This document shows, in pieces, positions 52,646 through 64,000 of a stretch of 64,000 bases of DNA (the first letter of the stretch is position 1; each line of letters begins with the position of its first letter). The notes under the pieces were generated by a model. The model saw only the letters and a list, made by a program, of their open reading frames with translations. It was not told the DNA's origin and ran no database searches. The translations under genes and the position numbers were made by a program. Origin of the DNA: Nymphaea colorata (lineage: Eukaryota > Streptophyta > Magnoliopsida > Nymphaeales > Nymphaeaceae); the NCBI RefSeq assembly GCF_008831285.2, contig NC_045141.1:9591606-9655605 (forward strand), written 5' to 3'.

Positions 52646-53325
52646 ATATCATTTCATAGTTACATGATGTCCTCCCTCCTAGTTGAACCTTTTTCTTTCC
52701 ATCATCATCTCTCTTTATCTCTCTCTCTCTTTCATTCCTTGAATATTGTCTATATATTATCCATGCATAGTTGCTTGGTTTTCCATTTATATGTGAATGT
52801 ATGGTAGAAATAAGAGTGTGGTTTGGGGTTCTTTATCTTCATCTTCATATTAATTTTTGAGGTTGGGACTTGTCCAACCCGGAAAAAACCGTCACGAAAT
52901 ATGTACATTTTAGTGTGCATTTGCATGTCATTTTGTTCGATAGTTTCCTTTTAATCATCCGATTAGGAACCTTAATGAGCGCCTTATCATGTGGTTTGGT
53001 TCTCTTCCATACCCAATGGTGGAAGACAACATATTCCCTTATAACGAACAAAATGACTATGTTATATGTTTAAATATAAATCATATTTTACAAAAAAATT
53101 TTGAAAGCGAATACCCTCTCTAATGTGGCTTTAGAGACTTAGCTTAGGCCCTTACATGAGTTCAAGCTTTCCTTCGACCTACATCAAACTTAAAGTCGGC
53201 CGTTTCTTTATTTCTAATCTCATGAAGACACATATGTATATACATGTTATGTACATATATGTGCACATGATGATTCCCTTTATCATTCTCTCTCTATGTT
53301 TACATGTTTTATTTTACAAATTTTC

Positions 53326-53609
<284 letters not shown>

Positions 53610-54692
53610 CTCAATTTATTTGATTCTAAAATTTCTCTTTCTATTCAAATCAATGTCATTTTTACAAACTTCCATATATGTGTATATGTAATGGTATATA
53701 CACATGTATGTGCATCTCTTTCTATCTCTTTTCCTATCTGTCTTTCTTTTAAAAACTTCTCTTTCCCCTCCTACTTAAATTAGGACTTCATTTTCAAAAG
53801 CTTATACAAATATGTATACATTCATATAGAGAATATGTATCTCCTCCTATTTCAAAATCTTCCATTTAAATTTCTTTGAAATCTCTTTCCCTATCTCTCT
53901 TTCTTCCTATGGGAATATTTCATCTTCTCCATCCTTTCAAATATTTTCTCATATGGTTTAAGATCATTTTTATTTACCGATTTTAGTTAGACAAAAAAAA
54001 TCAAGTAATGACCCAATATTGGATTCATGCTTGATGGTGTACAACCTCAATATACTCTCAATATACTTTCAAAAATGTTTCCTTCTTATATATGATAGTT
54101 ATAAAATCAAAAATGTTAAATGTATGTTGTGGTAGGAATGACTTTAGATGAATGTTGTGGTAGGAATGTTTTACATTTTCCAATCATATAATATAAATGC
54201 ATCCATGCCTTCACCTTCACTCAACATCACTTACGATCACAAGCACCACTCCAAAGAACTTAAGCAAGACAAGATGGAGCTCTAACTAGATGGTAACCGA
54301 ATTAGAGCAAAATCTCAAATCTACTTAAAGTCTTAAGAGAACACTAAAATGACTTGAAAATGATTTCTCAAGCTGTCCAAATGATATTTTTCAATTTTAG
54401 TTTTCTCCAAAATATTTCACATTCTCAAGCAACTCTTCAAGAGACTTTTCAAAAGTTTGAAACATCAAACTTTCAATATTTTTCTATCCCCCATATAGAA
54501 TAAAAAAGATGTTTAAGTTAAAACGAAATGCATCAATGGTAAACATAGCCCTTAGATTGATTACCCCCGGTAAAGGCGCCGGGAACGGTTGATCATCGTT
54601 CCGATGGGGGAGTCCCTTTCTTTCCTATTTCAAAACAAAACCTCATTTTTCTGGAGCACTCCAAAATAAATGAAAATTTTGGGATGCAAACA

Positions 54693-54697
54693 AAGTT
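54693..54697. other. Target-site duplication, right copy (AAGTT)
   Basis: Matches 38737-38741 exactly. Removing the element restores a contiguous GGTAAGTTGTACAAG site. Confidence 0.9.
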
Positions 54698-56087
54698 GTA
54701 CAAGAATAATTTCAAATCACTAAAAAGCATAAAAATAATTGACGAAGAAATAGGACAGGAATTTTGAAGATAGTCAAGAGATGGTTAGTGCTTTCTCAAA
54801 TGGAAGTAGTAAACAATTAATAATGTCAAAAGGGATTTCACATGTTCTTGTCTTTAAAAACATATTAATGCAGGTAAGTGGAGGATAAAAACTTGTACAT
54901 GGTTAGAATAATCAAACACAATTGAATTGGATTCTAAAGAGGCAGATAATATGAAAATATAGTTGGATTCTAAATCTACTAATTGCTTTTTTTTTTTATT
55001 TCAGTTGTCATCTAGAAAATGTTTCAAGCGTTTTTGCTCCTCAATTTTGCATTCAGCTACTTGCTTTTTCTTTTGTTTTCATCCACACTTAGAAATAAAA
55101 TGATCACTGAATAATATGTTAAATCTAGTAGATCATCATGAAAGTTGTAAATGTCATCGCTTTGATGTCATATAGTTCTGGATTAGGTAGCCTTTTGGTA
55201 GCAGGGTAATTACTGGTAGACAAGTCATGGTGCTGATAGATATGATTTTTCAATTATTGTAGGCAAGCTGGTGCTAGGTTGCCCTTACTAGTTATGCCAA
55301 GAGAAATAAGGTACTGTAGAAATTTTGACCTCCTCCAGCATAAATATCTTAGACACCATCCTCTACCCAAGAGGATGGAGCTTTAGTTTGAGTTTAAGTA
55401 GTCAGATCCTAACTTCAAAATTTAATTCTCAAGCCTTTTACGTAGTATAGATTCAGGGTACAAATAGAAGTCAGAAAGCACCATCCTTTTGCTTGTCTGC
55501 TAAAACAATTTTAGGGTCATAACTTGAAAATGCAGAAATGATTTGGGTATCATGCACAACAATTTAAGTCAGGACCACTTTTCTGAACATATTTAAAATA
55601 CTACTCTTGTGGCTATACATTCTAGATATTTTCTCTTTTTGTAGCCATAGCATGATTTATCATTCTTAGTTTACTTAGTAAAACATTTTTCATGAACACT
55701 TGAAATGGAGAACTACTTTTATTGCTTCTAATGCTTTGTACTTATAATCTTTTATATTTTTTGCATTAAAAATTACATCAATATGTTCTTACACTATTTA
55801 TAAATGCTTCAATTTTGCTTTTCTTACCTTCGGTTCACACCTCAAAACTCTATTAATGCCACTAACTGTCTTGGACTTCTTGTTGCTTGCATTGGACTTC
55901 GACTTCAATTTTTGTATGATTTGAATTTGTGACATTTTCATAACCATTAATTTACTTCACACTTATGTTTTGGAAAATATAAGGATCAAGTTCCAAGATA
56001 TAACAACATTGCTGTTTGACCCATAAGCATTCGAGGATACCCTTTTTTTTAGAGATACAAAAATCAGAATATTTCAGTTGTTGGTAG

Positions 56088-56134
<47 letters not shown>

Positions 56135-56663
56135 ACACACATGGGAAAAAATACATTATGTTGCATTAATCAGGTAAATTTTCTTGCTTAATATTTAATT
56201 TCTTACCACATTGGCAGTTTTGGTATGTAGATATGGACTGTAAATTCATACATATAAGTGTTTTTAAATTCATGAACACACCAATGCTTCAAAAGGTGAT
56301 TTAAAATATCAAAGTTTGACTATTAGATATAAGAATATAATTTATAGTCTCCCAATTGTTTAGAGCATGCACGTTCCTGTTGCTCTTTCTCCCCCCTTGC
56401 CTATTTATATTGATTCATTTTTTTCATATAGTTTCTTAATGTCTTTTGAAAGCGGCAATTTTTTTGAAAGGGGGAGGTGATTGCTACCCTGGATGCCACT
56501 GGGGATGTCCCCTTTCAAAAAAGGAGTGGATGAGGCATGGAGATGAAGCATACAGGGATCAATTGAAGAAGATGAAGGACCAGCCACAGCAGATGCCAAT
56601 AGATGCAGATGAAGATGCAAAGTAACTTGATTCCACCCAGAAGAGCTGATCTAGGATGAACAC
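54698..56663. other. Flanking intergenic sequence with a (TA)n tract
   Basis: Continues the pre-insertion sequence right of the Tat element. A TA tract lies at about 56089-56131. No gene was recognised. Confidence 0.4.
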
Positions 56664-57035
56664 GTTAGAATCTAAGTGCGGGTCTGCATGCGCTATTATC
56701 AGCTTATACATTGCATACTGTCTGAGGGATAGACCCATAACTGTAACTAATTGGATTGGGTCTAATTTTCACGTTTGAGAGGATGAGTCACTTCATATGT
56801 ATAGGTACCAGATTTGGATTTTCGATCTATTGTTGGGCTGGATCCAGAAATTGGCTATAAATATATGGTAGTGGTCCCTATAGGCATACATTTTAAAACT
56901 AGTTTCTATTTCCCCATCAGAGAGAGACTCCTATCTAGCATAAATTTGTGAAAGACTTCGCACAAAATCAATATGCGAAGGGTTTATGTGCACTTTCGGC
57001 TTTTGTTGTTCAATTCCAATTTTCATGATTTAGCA
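56664..57035 (+). mobile_element. 5' LTR of the plus-strand copia element
   Basis: The sequence from GTTAGAATCTAAGTG to ATGATTTAGCA aligns with 61469-61834 along its whole length. Shared blocks are GAGTCACTTCATAT, GTCTAATT, GATCTATTG and AGTGGTCCC. Exact ends are approximate, since neither copy keeps clean TG...CA ends. Confidence 0.7.
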
Positions 57036-59210
57036 GGGATAGATTTGTTTTTTCTTAGTTCAGTTTGTTGGGGGTCTCTTTCTCTCTATGCATGTCTCTC
57101 TCTCGGTGGTTTCCCTTATGTTCTCTTGTCAGCAAATCTCTCATTGTGTGCTCTCTTCAAACGCTTGCAGCAGGTAGGTTCATACATGGCCTCTTGCGTC
57201 TACCATAGGGATCAAAATTTGTATATTAGTTTTCTTGTTAAAAAGAAATTGTTAGTGAAAGCCATGACAAAATACAAAAATGTCCTTGCTAAACCATGGA
57301 AATCGGAATCGAACAACATAATCCATCGCGTGTCAATGTGGGGTAGTCTTCCACAGCGTCTTCACCAGATAATAGCAGTCTCTCTCCAATGGGGGGAGGA
57401 GAAACTAATATAAAAATATATGATGATGGAGGCTGCTGCCATATATTTGTAGTGAATTCCTACATCCAGCCCATCAACGTATCCAAAATCCATATCTTAT
57501 ATCCACACATATGAAGTAACCTATACTCTTAGAAATGACAATTAGCCGAAGTTAATTGATCACAATTACGAATTTATCCCTCAAACAATATGCAGCGTAT
57601 AAATCTAAGATCAATAAATGCAGGCTTACAATTAAGTTCCAAAAATTTCACACTTGGGTCAAGTATGTTATTTATATAATTATATATTCCAAGATAATCT
57701 TATGAGCTCAAAACCAAAATCTTATAGAGTATCATTTCAACGAATCTCATAAATGATCATATTAACATGGAACCAAAACAACTTTTGCTATGTTAATCGT
57801 AACTATAGTGATCAATGGTTACATATGTTAATAGATTAATGACATAGATCAGGCATAAATGTGTAGCATAAAAACAACATGCAATGTCAGACCCGATGCA
57901 TGGCTCCTTCGCTACCTTCACTAGTAGTGGCTGGGGTTGGGTGCCGCCTCTCTCAGCCTCCGGTTGGTGAGGTGGCGGGCTGCCGGCAACCACACGATGT
58001 CTAGTGGCTGGTTACAGGGGAATCTATTTCTGCCAAGTATTGCGGCTCTAAATTCGAACCTTTCCCAAAACCGAGAAAGGGAAAAAAATCGATTGGATCA
58101 TTTTAAGTCGACCTGGATCTGACTAATCTTGGTTCTAGATCCGATCATGTCTGATATAGGTCTGGATCCATATCCAATCCATTATGAATCGACTCGGTCT
58201 AAGCCAACCCTGTTTTTTCTTCTTTGAACTAGTTTAAATTTATGAAGTAGTACAGATTGTTCTGAGTTGGTTCAGTGCTTCTTGGATCAGTTCTCTCGAT
58301 TTTGGATTGCTTCAGAATTTTTTTACCCGTTCATTTTATTTTCAAACCGGTTCAAGGTCTTCCCTACAGCATGCAGTTTTGTAACCAGTTTAGCGTACTT
58401 TCAAACTGATATGGAGCTTTGAACCAAGTTTTACCCTTTTTTTACCAATGTCCACTATTTTTAGGTCAACTCAAGGGTTTTTTAGGGGGTTCAAGCATGT
58501 TTTTTATTCGGTTTTTTTAGTTTGGTACAAGGTTAGGCTTGTTTGATTGGTTCATTAGTTTTGGGACTGATTCAGGGCATTTTATGGTGTCGTTATAATT
58601 ATTCATGGTTTCTTTTAGCATTTTTTCTTATTATTTAAAGTTGTTCATGTACTAGATAAATATTTGGACAATATAATCTTTGGTCATATATATTATTCAC
58701 GAATAAGTAAATTTATGCATTATGTCACCAAAGTGTCTCTATCTATGAGTTTATTTGTTTAAAACATTAAATAGTAGTGTGATTAAATGAATGCAAAATA
58801 GTAATTGACCCAAAGGAATGCTGCGACTTGGCGGAGTTTCAGCATGCAAAACAATAAATATAGGTTGATTTTTGGGTTTTCCATGTAAATAATGAATAGG
58901 TCCAAAAAAAGAGACATTGTTTGACAAGATAGTCTAATTCACTGTTGACCAAGAATACTACCTGTAATTTATAGTACAGTCCAAAGACTGGATATTAATA
59001 TTGCACTAGCACCTTGTGGTGGGAATTGACCATTGTTTATAAATTCATTTATTTGTTATTTCATGAGTACATGTGTTTTGATTTGGGCATGTTTAGTTAT
59101 TTATTGTTCTTTGTATAGTTAGTACTCCTATTTCTATTATATCTGCCAAGACCAATTTCATCCTTAAGTTGCATGATTCAAATTTCAAGTGAAAGAGGTT
59201 ATTATGATAT
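57036..59210. other. Internal leader and unrecognised insertion in the copia element
   Basis: No domain is visible. From about 58230 to 58600 words of the type GGTTCA/GAACC recur irregularly. A 146-codon frame at 56973-57413 begins within the LTR and is unsupported. Confidence 0.35.
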
Positions 59211-59816
59211 CATGGTCACCTGTTGTGACGAATAAAAGTTCCTACAAGAACAAGTGGAACTTTGAGAACTAAAAATGTTCAAATCACATAAGTCTAATGA
59301 TCATGAACGCAATATCAGAACATTTTAGGGGCACTAATTCAAAAGAGACTAGTGCCAAGATGTTTCTCAAGTAAAATGAAAAAATGAAACAAATGCTCTT
59401 CTTGGAAGACCTATTTCACCAAGGTACAAGGAAAAGAGGAATATAAGAAAGCACATTATGAAATGTCCAATCTTGCCTTGAAAGTGGAGTGCTAAAACTA
59501 GGGCGATTTTGAATGTTCTATGTATATTTACTCTGCCTTTCTGCACTATTCAGTTAATTTAATATCAGTTACAACTATCAAAAGGAGAAATGAACTCTAA
59601 ATGAGCTCATTTCATACAATGTACAAAAAAGAAGAAAGGACAAGGTATGATAGCACAAGGAGTACTCACTAACAACTAGCTTGAAGGTCAAGAAAAAAAA
59701 TAGCAACTAAAGAAGTTGTAGCCAGTTCTTCATTCATTAGGAAGCAAAAGAAAAATAAGAACAATAAATCATATTGCCGCTTCCATAACGGTAAAGGACA
59801 CATAAAAAAAGAGTGT
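59211..59816 (+). pseudogene. Copia gag relic with altered zinc knuckle
   Basis: The translation shows KWNFEN then ISLMIMNAISEHFRGT and KMFLK with stops between, corresponding to gag 'NFRNWKRSNRISLMIMK..I.EAFRGT'. The nucleocapsid motif is YCRFHNGKGHIKKEC (59772-59816), a CCHC knuckle in which the second Cys is replaced by His. Frame changes occur around 59500. Confidence 0.65.
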
Positions 59817-59879
59817 ACCATAAGAAAAGTATAACTCTCACTTCATCATGTAACAAGTCACATTTGATGGATAGACTTT

Positions 59880-60740
59880 GCCTTTCTGCCCAGATAAGAG
59901 TCTTATACAAGGTTGACTACATATTACTTGCCAGTAATCATATATACTTATTGCACAACATTAAGAATTTTTTAGCAAAAAAATTTGAAATAAAAGATCT
60001 TCTTAACATATCTTCCTTATTAGGGATCTATATATATTAAGATTGTTTTTGATGTCTTGTTGGATTGTTGCAAAAGAGGTATATGAATAAAGCACTTCAG
60101 AGACATTGCATAAAGGATTATAAACCAGGAGATACACTTGTTGCTGAATGGGACAAATTTAATTTCAATCAATTTCTTAAGAATACAGTTGCAGCTAAAA
60201 AGATGGGATTGATTCTCTATTTATCATCCATAAGGAGTTTGATATATGCTTAGGTCTGTACACATCAAAATATTTTATACATCACATTGGAATTTTGGGC
60301 AGACATCTCAGTCATCCTGCTATGAATCATTGAAGAGCAGTCAAATGGGTAATCCAATATTTATAACGAATGAAAGACTTTATGCTCACACACAAGAAGT
60401 CAAACCAGTTGAAGGTAATTGAGTATTTAGATTCCAACTTCACAAGTTGCCAAGATAATCATAGATCAACATTGGGTTATATTTATATGCTGGCTCAATG
60501 AGCTATATCATGAAAAAGTGTTAAATAAACACTCATTACTACTTTTACTATCGCTGAGGAATTTATAGCATGTTATGAGACATCAAATCATGAAATATTT
60601 ACACAAAATTTTGTCATAGGGTTGTGCATTTTGTATAGTATTGAAAGACCATGACATTATGTAACAATAACTCGATAGTCCAATATTTCAACAACAATAG
60701 ATGTTTGTTAAAGTCAAATCAATTTTACATCAAATTTCTT
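59880..60740 (+). pseudogene. Copia RT C-terminus and RNase H relic
   Basis: VLYKVDYILLASNHIYLLHN carries a degenerate YVDD box (KVDY), then AKKFEIKDLLNISSLLGIYI. Next come MLQKRYMNKALQRHCIKDYK, PGDTLVAEWDKFNFNQ and SIRSLIYA, matching the RT-RNase H linker of copia elements. Broken RNase H words follow to 60740. It lies about 60 bp after the gag zinc knuckle, showing that the middle of pol is deleted. Confidence 0.7.
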
Positions 60741-60741
60741 G

Positions 60742-60914
60742 TTGCTAAACACTAGTAGAGCCAGTATTTTTTTTTGGTGGGGGCACTCATTCAATACCTT
60801 TAATTTCTTTAGGGCACTTACATGTATAACAATCAAATATATCCAAACATTAAAATATATATTAAACTAATTTTGTGAGGCCAGCTACCATGTGGCTACG
60901 CCACTGTTGCTAAA
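60742..60914 (+). mobile_element. 157-bp hAT MITE (60750-60906) with TTGCTAAA duplication
   Basis: The body starts CACTAGTAGAGCCAG and ends GTGGCTACGCCACTG, degenerate CAGTGGCGGAGCCA-type ends. TTGCTAAA is repeated on both sides (60742-60749 and 60907-60914). Deleting it joins copia codons into VAKERIHNS, which matches the conserved RNase H tail of copia pol. Confidence 0.85.
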
Positions 60915-61045
60915 GAAAGAATTCATAATAGTTAGATGTTTATTTAATATATTGGGAAAGACTCTATGATTGTGGATCCACTCACTAAAGGTTTAGCACC
61001 CAAGGTCGTTCAAAACCATGTTGCTCACATGAGTTTTATCACTTA
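60904..61045 (+). pseudogene. Copia pol C-terminal end
   Basis: VAKERIHNS, a stop, then YIGKDSMIVDPLTKGLAPKV and VQNHVAHMSF. DPLTKGL is the conserved C-terminal motif of copia pol. A terminal stop follows at about 61040. Confidence 0.75.
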
Positions 61046-61468
61046 ATGTTGTATTGGTTTAGTAGGAGTTTGTAATTCAGATGTTGTTATGCAATAAAAA
61101 CATACATTATATTTAGTTTTATGCATAAATACAGTTGATAGTTTCACTTTCATTTTGTGATTATTTTTTTTTATCTCCATAATATATAAAAGTATGATCA
61201 GTTTAGAAGAGGCATGATTTGAATATATTTCATGTAATTTTCATGTCACATATCAATGTTTGATCTATGTTATTGGTCATACTTGCATATATGATTTTTT
61301 ATGGGTCTAGTTATGGCTGATGTAGCAAAAGCCACTTTCCTTCTGTGTTAATGTGATGATTGATGAGATTGATTGAAATGCCACTTTATTAGATTTTGGT
61401 TTTGAGATTAAAAGGTTATCCTGCAATGTATAATTATATAACTAATATATTTGACATAAGTGAAAGAT
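61046..61468 (+). other. Copia 3' untranslated segment
   Basis: AT-rich non-coding sequence between the pol end and the 3' LTR. No clear polypurine tract was seen. Confidence 0.4.
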
Positions 61469-61834
61469 TTTTGGAATTTAAGTGTGGACCTGTTATTATC
61501 ATATTTATGCATTGCATGTTGTCTAAGAGACAGCCCATAATTGTGATCAATTGGGTTGGGTCTAATTATCATTTATGAGAGTATGAGTCACTTCATATAT
61601 ATGGATACCCGAAACGAATTTTGGATCTATTGATAGGGCCATTCTAAAAATTCACTATATGTATATGTTAGTGGTCCCATAGACATATAATTGTAGATTA
61701 GTTTCTACTCCACCTATTGAAGAGAGATTGCCATCATTTGACATAAAAGATTGTGGAAGACTCACGAATTGATGTGATGGATTCATGTACACTTCTGCTT
61801 TCTATTGTTCGATTCTAGTTTCAATGATTTAACA
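61469..61834 (+). mobile_element. 3' LTR of the plus-strand copia element
   Basis: About 366 bp aligning with 56664-57035, ending TTCAATGATTTAACA. The two LTRs differ at many sites, so the insertion is old. Confidence 0.7.
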
Positions 61835-62459
61835 AGGGAATTTTGGTATTTTGTCATCGCTTTATCCAATAGAGCACTTGCAAAAATGCAACCCAACATC
61901 AGTGTAACACTTTGCAACTCCACCATAATGTTGGTGAAACTGATACTCTTATCAACTATCGAGTCTCACTTTTATAATACCGCATGAGAAGCTTTTTCAT
62001 TTGAATCAATTTATATCTTCTACAGATTGGATTAGAGCACTTCATGTTGTCCAACACTAATTGCTAATTCAGGAAAATGGAAGAAAAAGAAGAGGAGAAG
62101 CAGGCTGACTAGAAAGCCCTGGATTGGACAATGTGTGAAGCGCGCTGGGATATTGAGGGAGGCCGAGGAGGAGAGCATGAGAACACGGACAAAGCAATAG
62201 AACGAACAGATAAGGGGAGAGAAAAAAATATGGAAGGGAGAGAGACAAAATGGGTAAAAAAAGAAAAATGAGAAAAAAAAAGAAGGGGTAAATTTATTAT
62301 TTGGTCAAAATGAAAATTTTGGGTGTTCACCAGTGCCTCTCTTTGCTATTGAGTCGAGAGTTGTGCTTAGTGGCAAGGGCCGAACAACCATACTGAGAAT
62401 GATGATATCTTGAAATTTGGACTTTTGAAAAGGAAAATCTAGTTTGAAATATATATAAA
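61835..62459. other. Intergenic, purine-rich around 62075-62290
   Basis: AG-rich sequence produces a 73-codon low-complexity frame on the minus strand that I do not accept. Confidence 0.35.
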
Positions 62460-63080
62460 AGATGTCCCAGTTTGAAATCCTAGTATGATGTCATGGAGGT
62501 GCATGACGCTTGTTTAAAACATTGTTCAAAAAGATGCAACAGTTTGAAGCTGGTGCAACATCATGAAAAGTGTTTGTTCCAAAATACTTACTTTAAAAAC
62601 ATTTGACAATAAAAGAAGCTCCAGTGTTTACACTGATGCAACATTGTAAGAGATACATGTTTGGATCAAAATATGATTTGAAAGTTGCTTGTTTTGAAAT
62701 GTTTGTGAATGCTAAGAGCTCATGACATTTGGTCAAAGTGGTGCTTGTGAAAAGTCTTATTCAAAAGCTTGTTTCAGTTTGTGCACTGATGCAAGATTGT
62801 GAAAAGTGCTTGTTCTGAAAGGCTTATCAAAGGCTTACTTTAAAATAAAAATATACAAGTCCATGGACTCGTTTGACATTGTCAAAGTTCCTGTTTCAAA
62901 ATATTGGTCAAAACGTGGTTCGAAATAGAGACAACCCAATTACGAGGAAACAAATCATAGATTTGAACAGTATTTTCAAAATGTTCAAATCATGAAGCAC
63001 AAGATCTCTAGTTCTCAGGAAAAATAAAAAATGCCCTAGTTTGAATGCTGGTGCAGTGCTTGTGAAGATGCTTGATGAAA
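62460..63080. repeat. Degenerate tandem-like repeats of about 75-85 bp
   Basis: Phrases of the type CAGTTTG-(N)n-TGATGCAACATTGTGAAAAG followed by TGCTTGTT(C/T)TGAAA recur with drift near 62553, 62637, 62790 and 63050. Copies are very diverged, so the period is approximate. Confidence 0.4.
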
Positions 63081-64000
63081 CATACAGCATCACCATATCA
63101 TACATAAACCTAGAACCGAAAAAGAGGGACCTGTCAATAAGAAGCATATAGAAAGTTTTGGTTCATTGCATCAAATCTCCCTAGGCATTGCTTCTATAGA
63201 TTTCCCTTCCCAGTTTCATTAAGACCTTTGTTCATATCTTCTATCTCAAAAGCTAATAGAAGTAGCCAATTTACCATATATGACATCGCCTAACTTGTAT
63301 TATCTTGTAAAAGAGTTCATCCTCCAAGACATATATTGACAACATCTGTGGAGAGATACTCATAGTCATATTTGTACAATTTACCAAGCAATTAGTCATT
63401 CTTTTTGCTATCAATTTGCCTTGATTTCATACTAGGAACAAGAAACAGGAACCTAAAACTATATCAGTGACATTGGATGTAGCAACCCTATATTATATGG
63501 ACAGTCTCAGCTACATTTTACTGCTGGAATACTCTTGTTTAGCATGAATTAGATATTAATTTTGGGAAGGCCACAAATACTAATCATCTCTAACTACTCC
63601 AGCCAACAATGCAGGGAATCTAAATACCCTTCAGTTTAGTGGTCATTCTTGTGAACTTTCACCATTATATGAAGGTTCTGCTTTTGATAATGTGCTGCTT
63701 ATCTGAACTTTTTTGAACTTCATATTTGTTTTGGTGTAAAGATGCATAAAAATTGTAAACAATGAAAGAATCCTTTCTTAACTTCTTTTTTGCTTTCCGA
63801 AAATGGGGCACTGTTTGTACCAGTACGCAAACTTGATTTTCTGGAGCAGTCTTTTCTCTAAGTGGATTGGTTTAGATATTTTCTTGGCTGAATTTTTGTT
63901 TATGGTTCTGTCGATCTTACTCATACAGGCTCGTGACTTTAAGATGCCAAGGTAAAGAACACTTGGGAGGACTTTATACTGGGATCAACACAAGGACATT
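63081..64000. other. Intergenic, nothing confirmed
   Basis: The only exon-like feature is a 23-bp segment at 63929-63951 between CATACAG and GTAAAG, too short to support alone. Confidence 0.35.

Larger units (their letters stand above)
56664..61834 (+). mobile_element. Second decayed Ty1/copia element, plus strand
   Basis: Homologous terminal segments (56664-57035 and 61469-61834) enclose gag, zinc knuckle, RT and RNase H relics in copia order on the plus strand. Protease, integrase and the first half of RT are missing, so the element is a large internal-deletion derivative, further broken by stops. A hAT MITE sits in the pol tail (60750-60906). Confidence 0.75.

Noticed and set aside
56973-57413. 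146-codon plus-strand frame
   Set aside because: It begins inside the copia LTR and runs into its leader without any gag resemblance.
63929-63951. 23-bp micro-exon between CATACAG and GTAAAG
   Set aside because: Splice-like borders are too common by chance, and no neighbouring exon supports it.

Overview
The window is nuclear DNA of a flowering plant. It carries one intron-containing phenylpropanoid gene in a sea of decayed LTR retrotransposons, small DNA transposons and long AT/CT microsatellites. Nothing prokaryotic, organellar or viral is visible. The GC-rich codon use of the one intact gene would fit a monocot or an early-diverging angiosperm, but I cannot name the species.

Layout. 1-14 kb: intergenic, with small inverted-repeat elements (3226-3434; 5173-5544 with a target duplication), a minus-strand Ty3/gypsy integrase relic (7.4-8.6 kb), and the 5' end of a minus-strand Ty1/copia element (LTR, primer site and gag, 13.4-14.1 kb). 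14-22 kb: a foldback element, a 1292-bp non-autonomous hAT element with a perfect 8-bp target duplication (16799-18090), a 266-bp tandem duplication, and a LINE ORF2 tail. 22-28 kb: a promoter/leader-like stretch, then the only convincing host gene, an HCT-type BAHD acyltransferase (25820-27585, two exons, 437 residues, catalytic and structural motifs intact). 28-34 kb: a decayed Ty1/copia element on the minus strand, carrying one member of a hAT-like MITE family, with a second, inverted member just outside its LTR. 34-38.7 kb: low-information sequence with a palindromic compound microsatellite and one exon-like minus-strand segment. 38742-54692: a 15.95-kb Ty3/gypsy element of the Tat type, with both LTRs, a 5-bp target duplication, gag, protease, RT, two RNase H domains and integrase, all inactivated by stops and indels. 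54.7-64 kb: flanking sequence and a second, plus-strand copia element (56664-61834) with recognisable LTRs and a large internal deletion, itself hit by a 157-bp hAT MITE.

Only the acyltransferase looks able to make a functional protein. The rest records successive insertion, tandem expansion and decay. The clearest novel observations are an about 175-bp repeat inside the Tat LTRs present three times in one LTR and six in the other, several tandem repeats in that element's non-coding leader and tail, and a family of short hAT-like elements with 7-8 bp target duplications. I see no undescribed multi-gene system.
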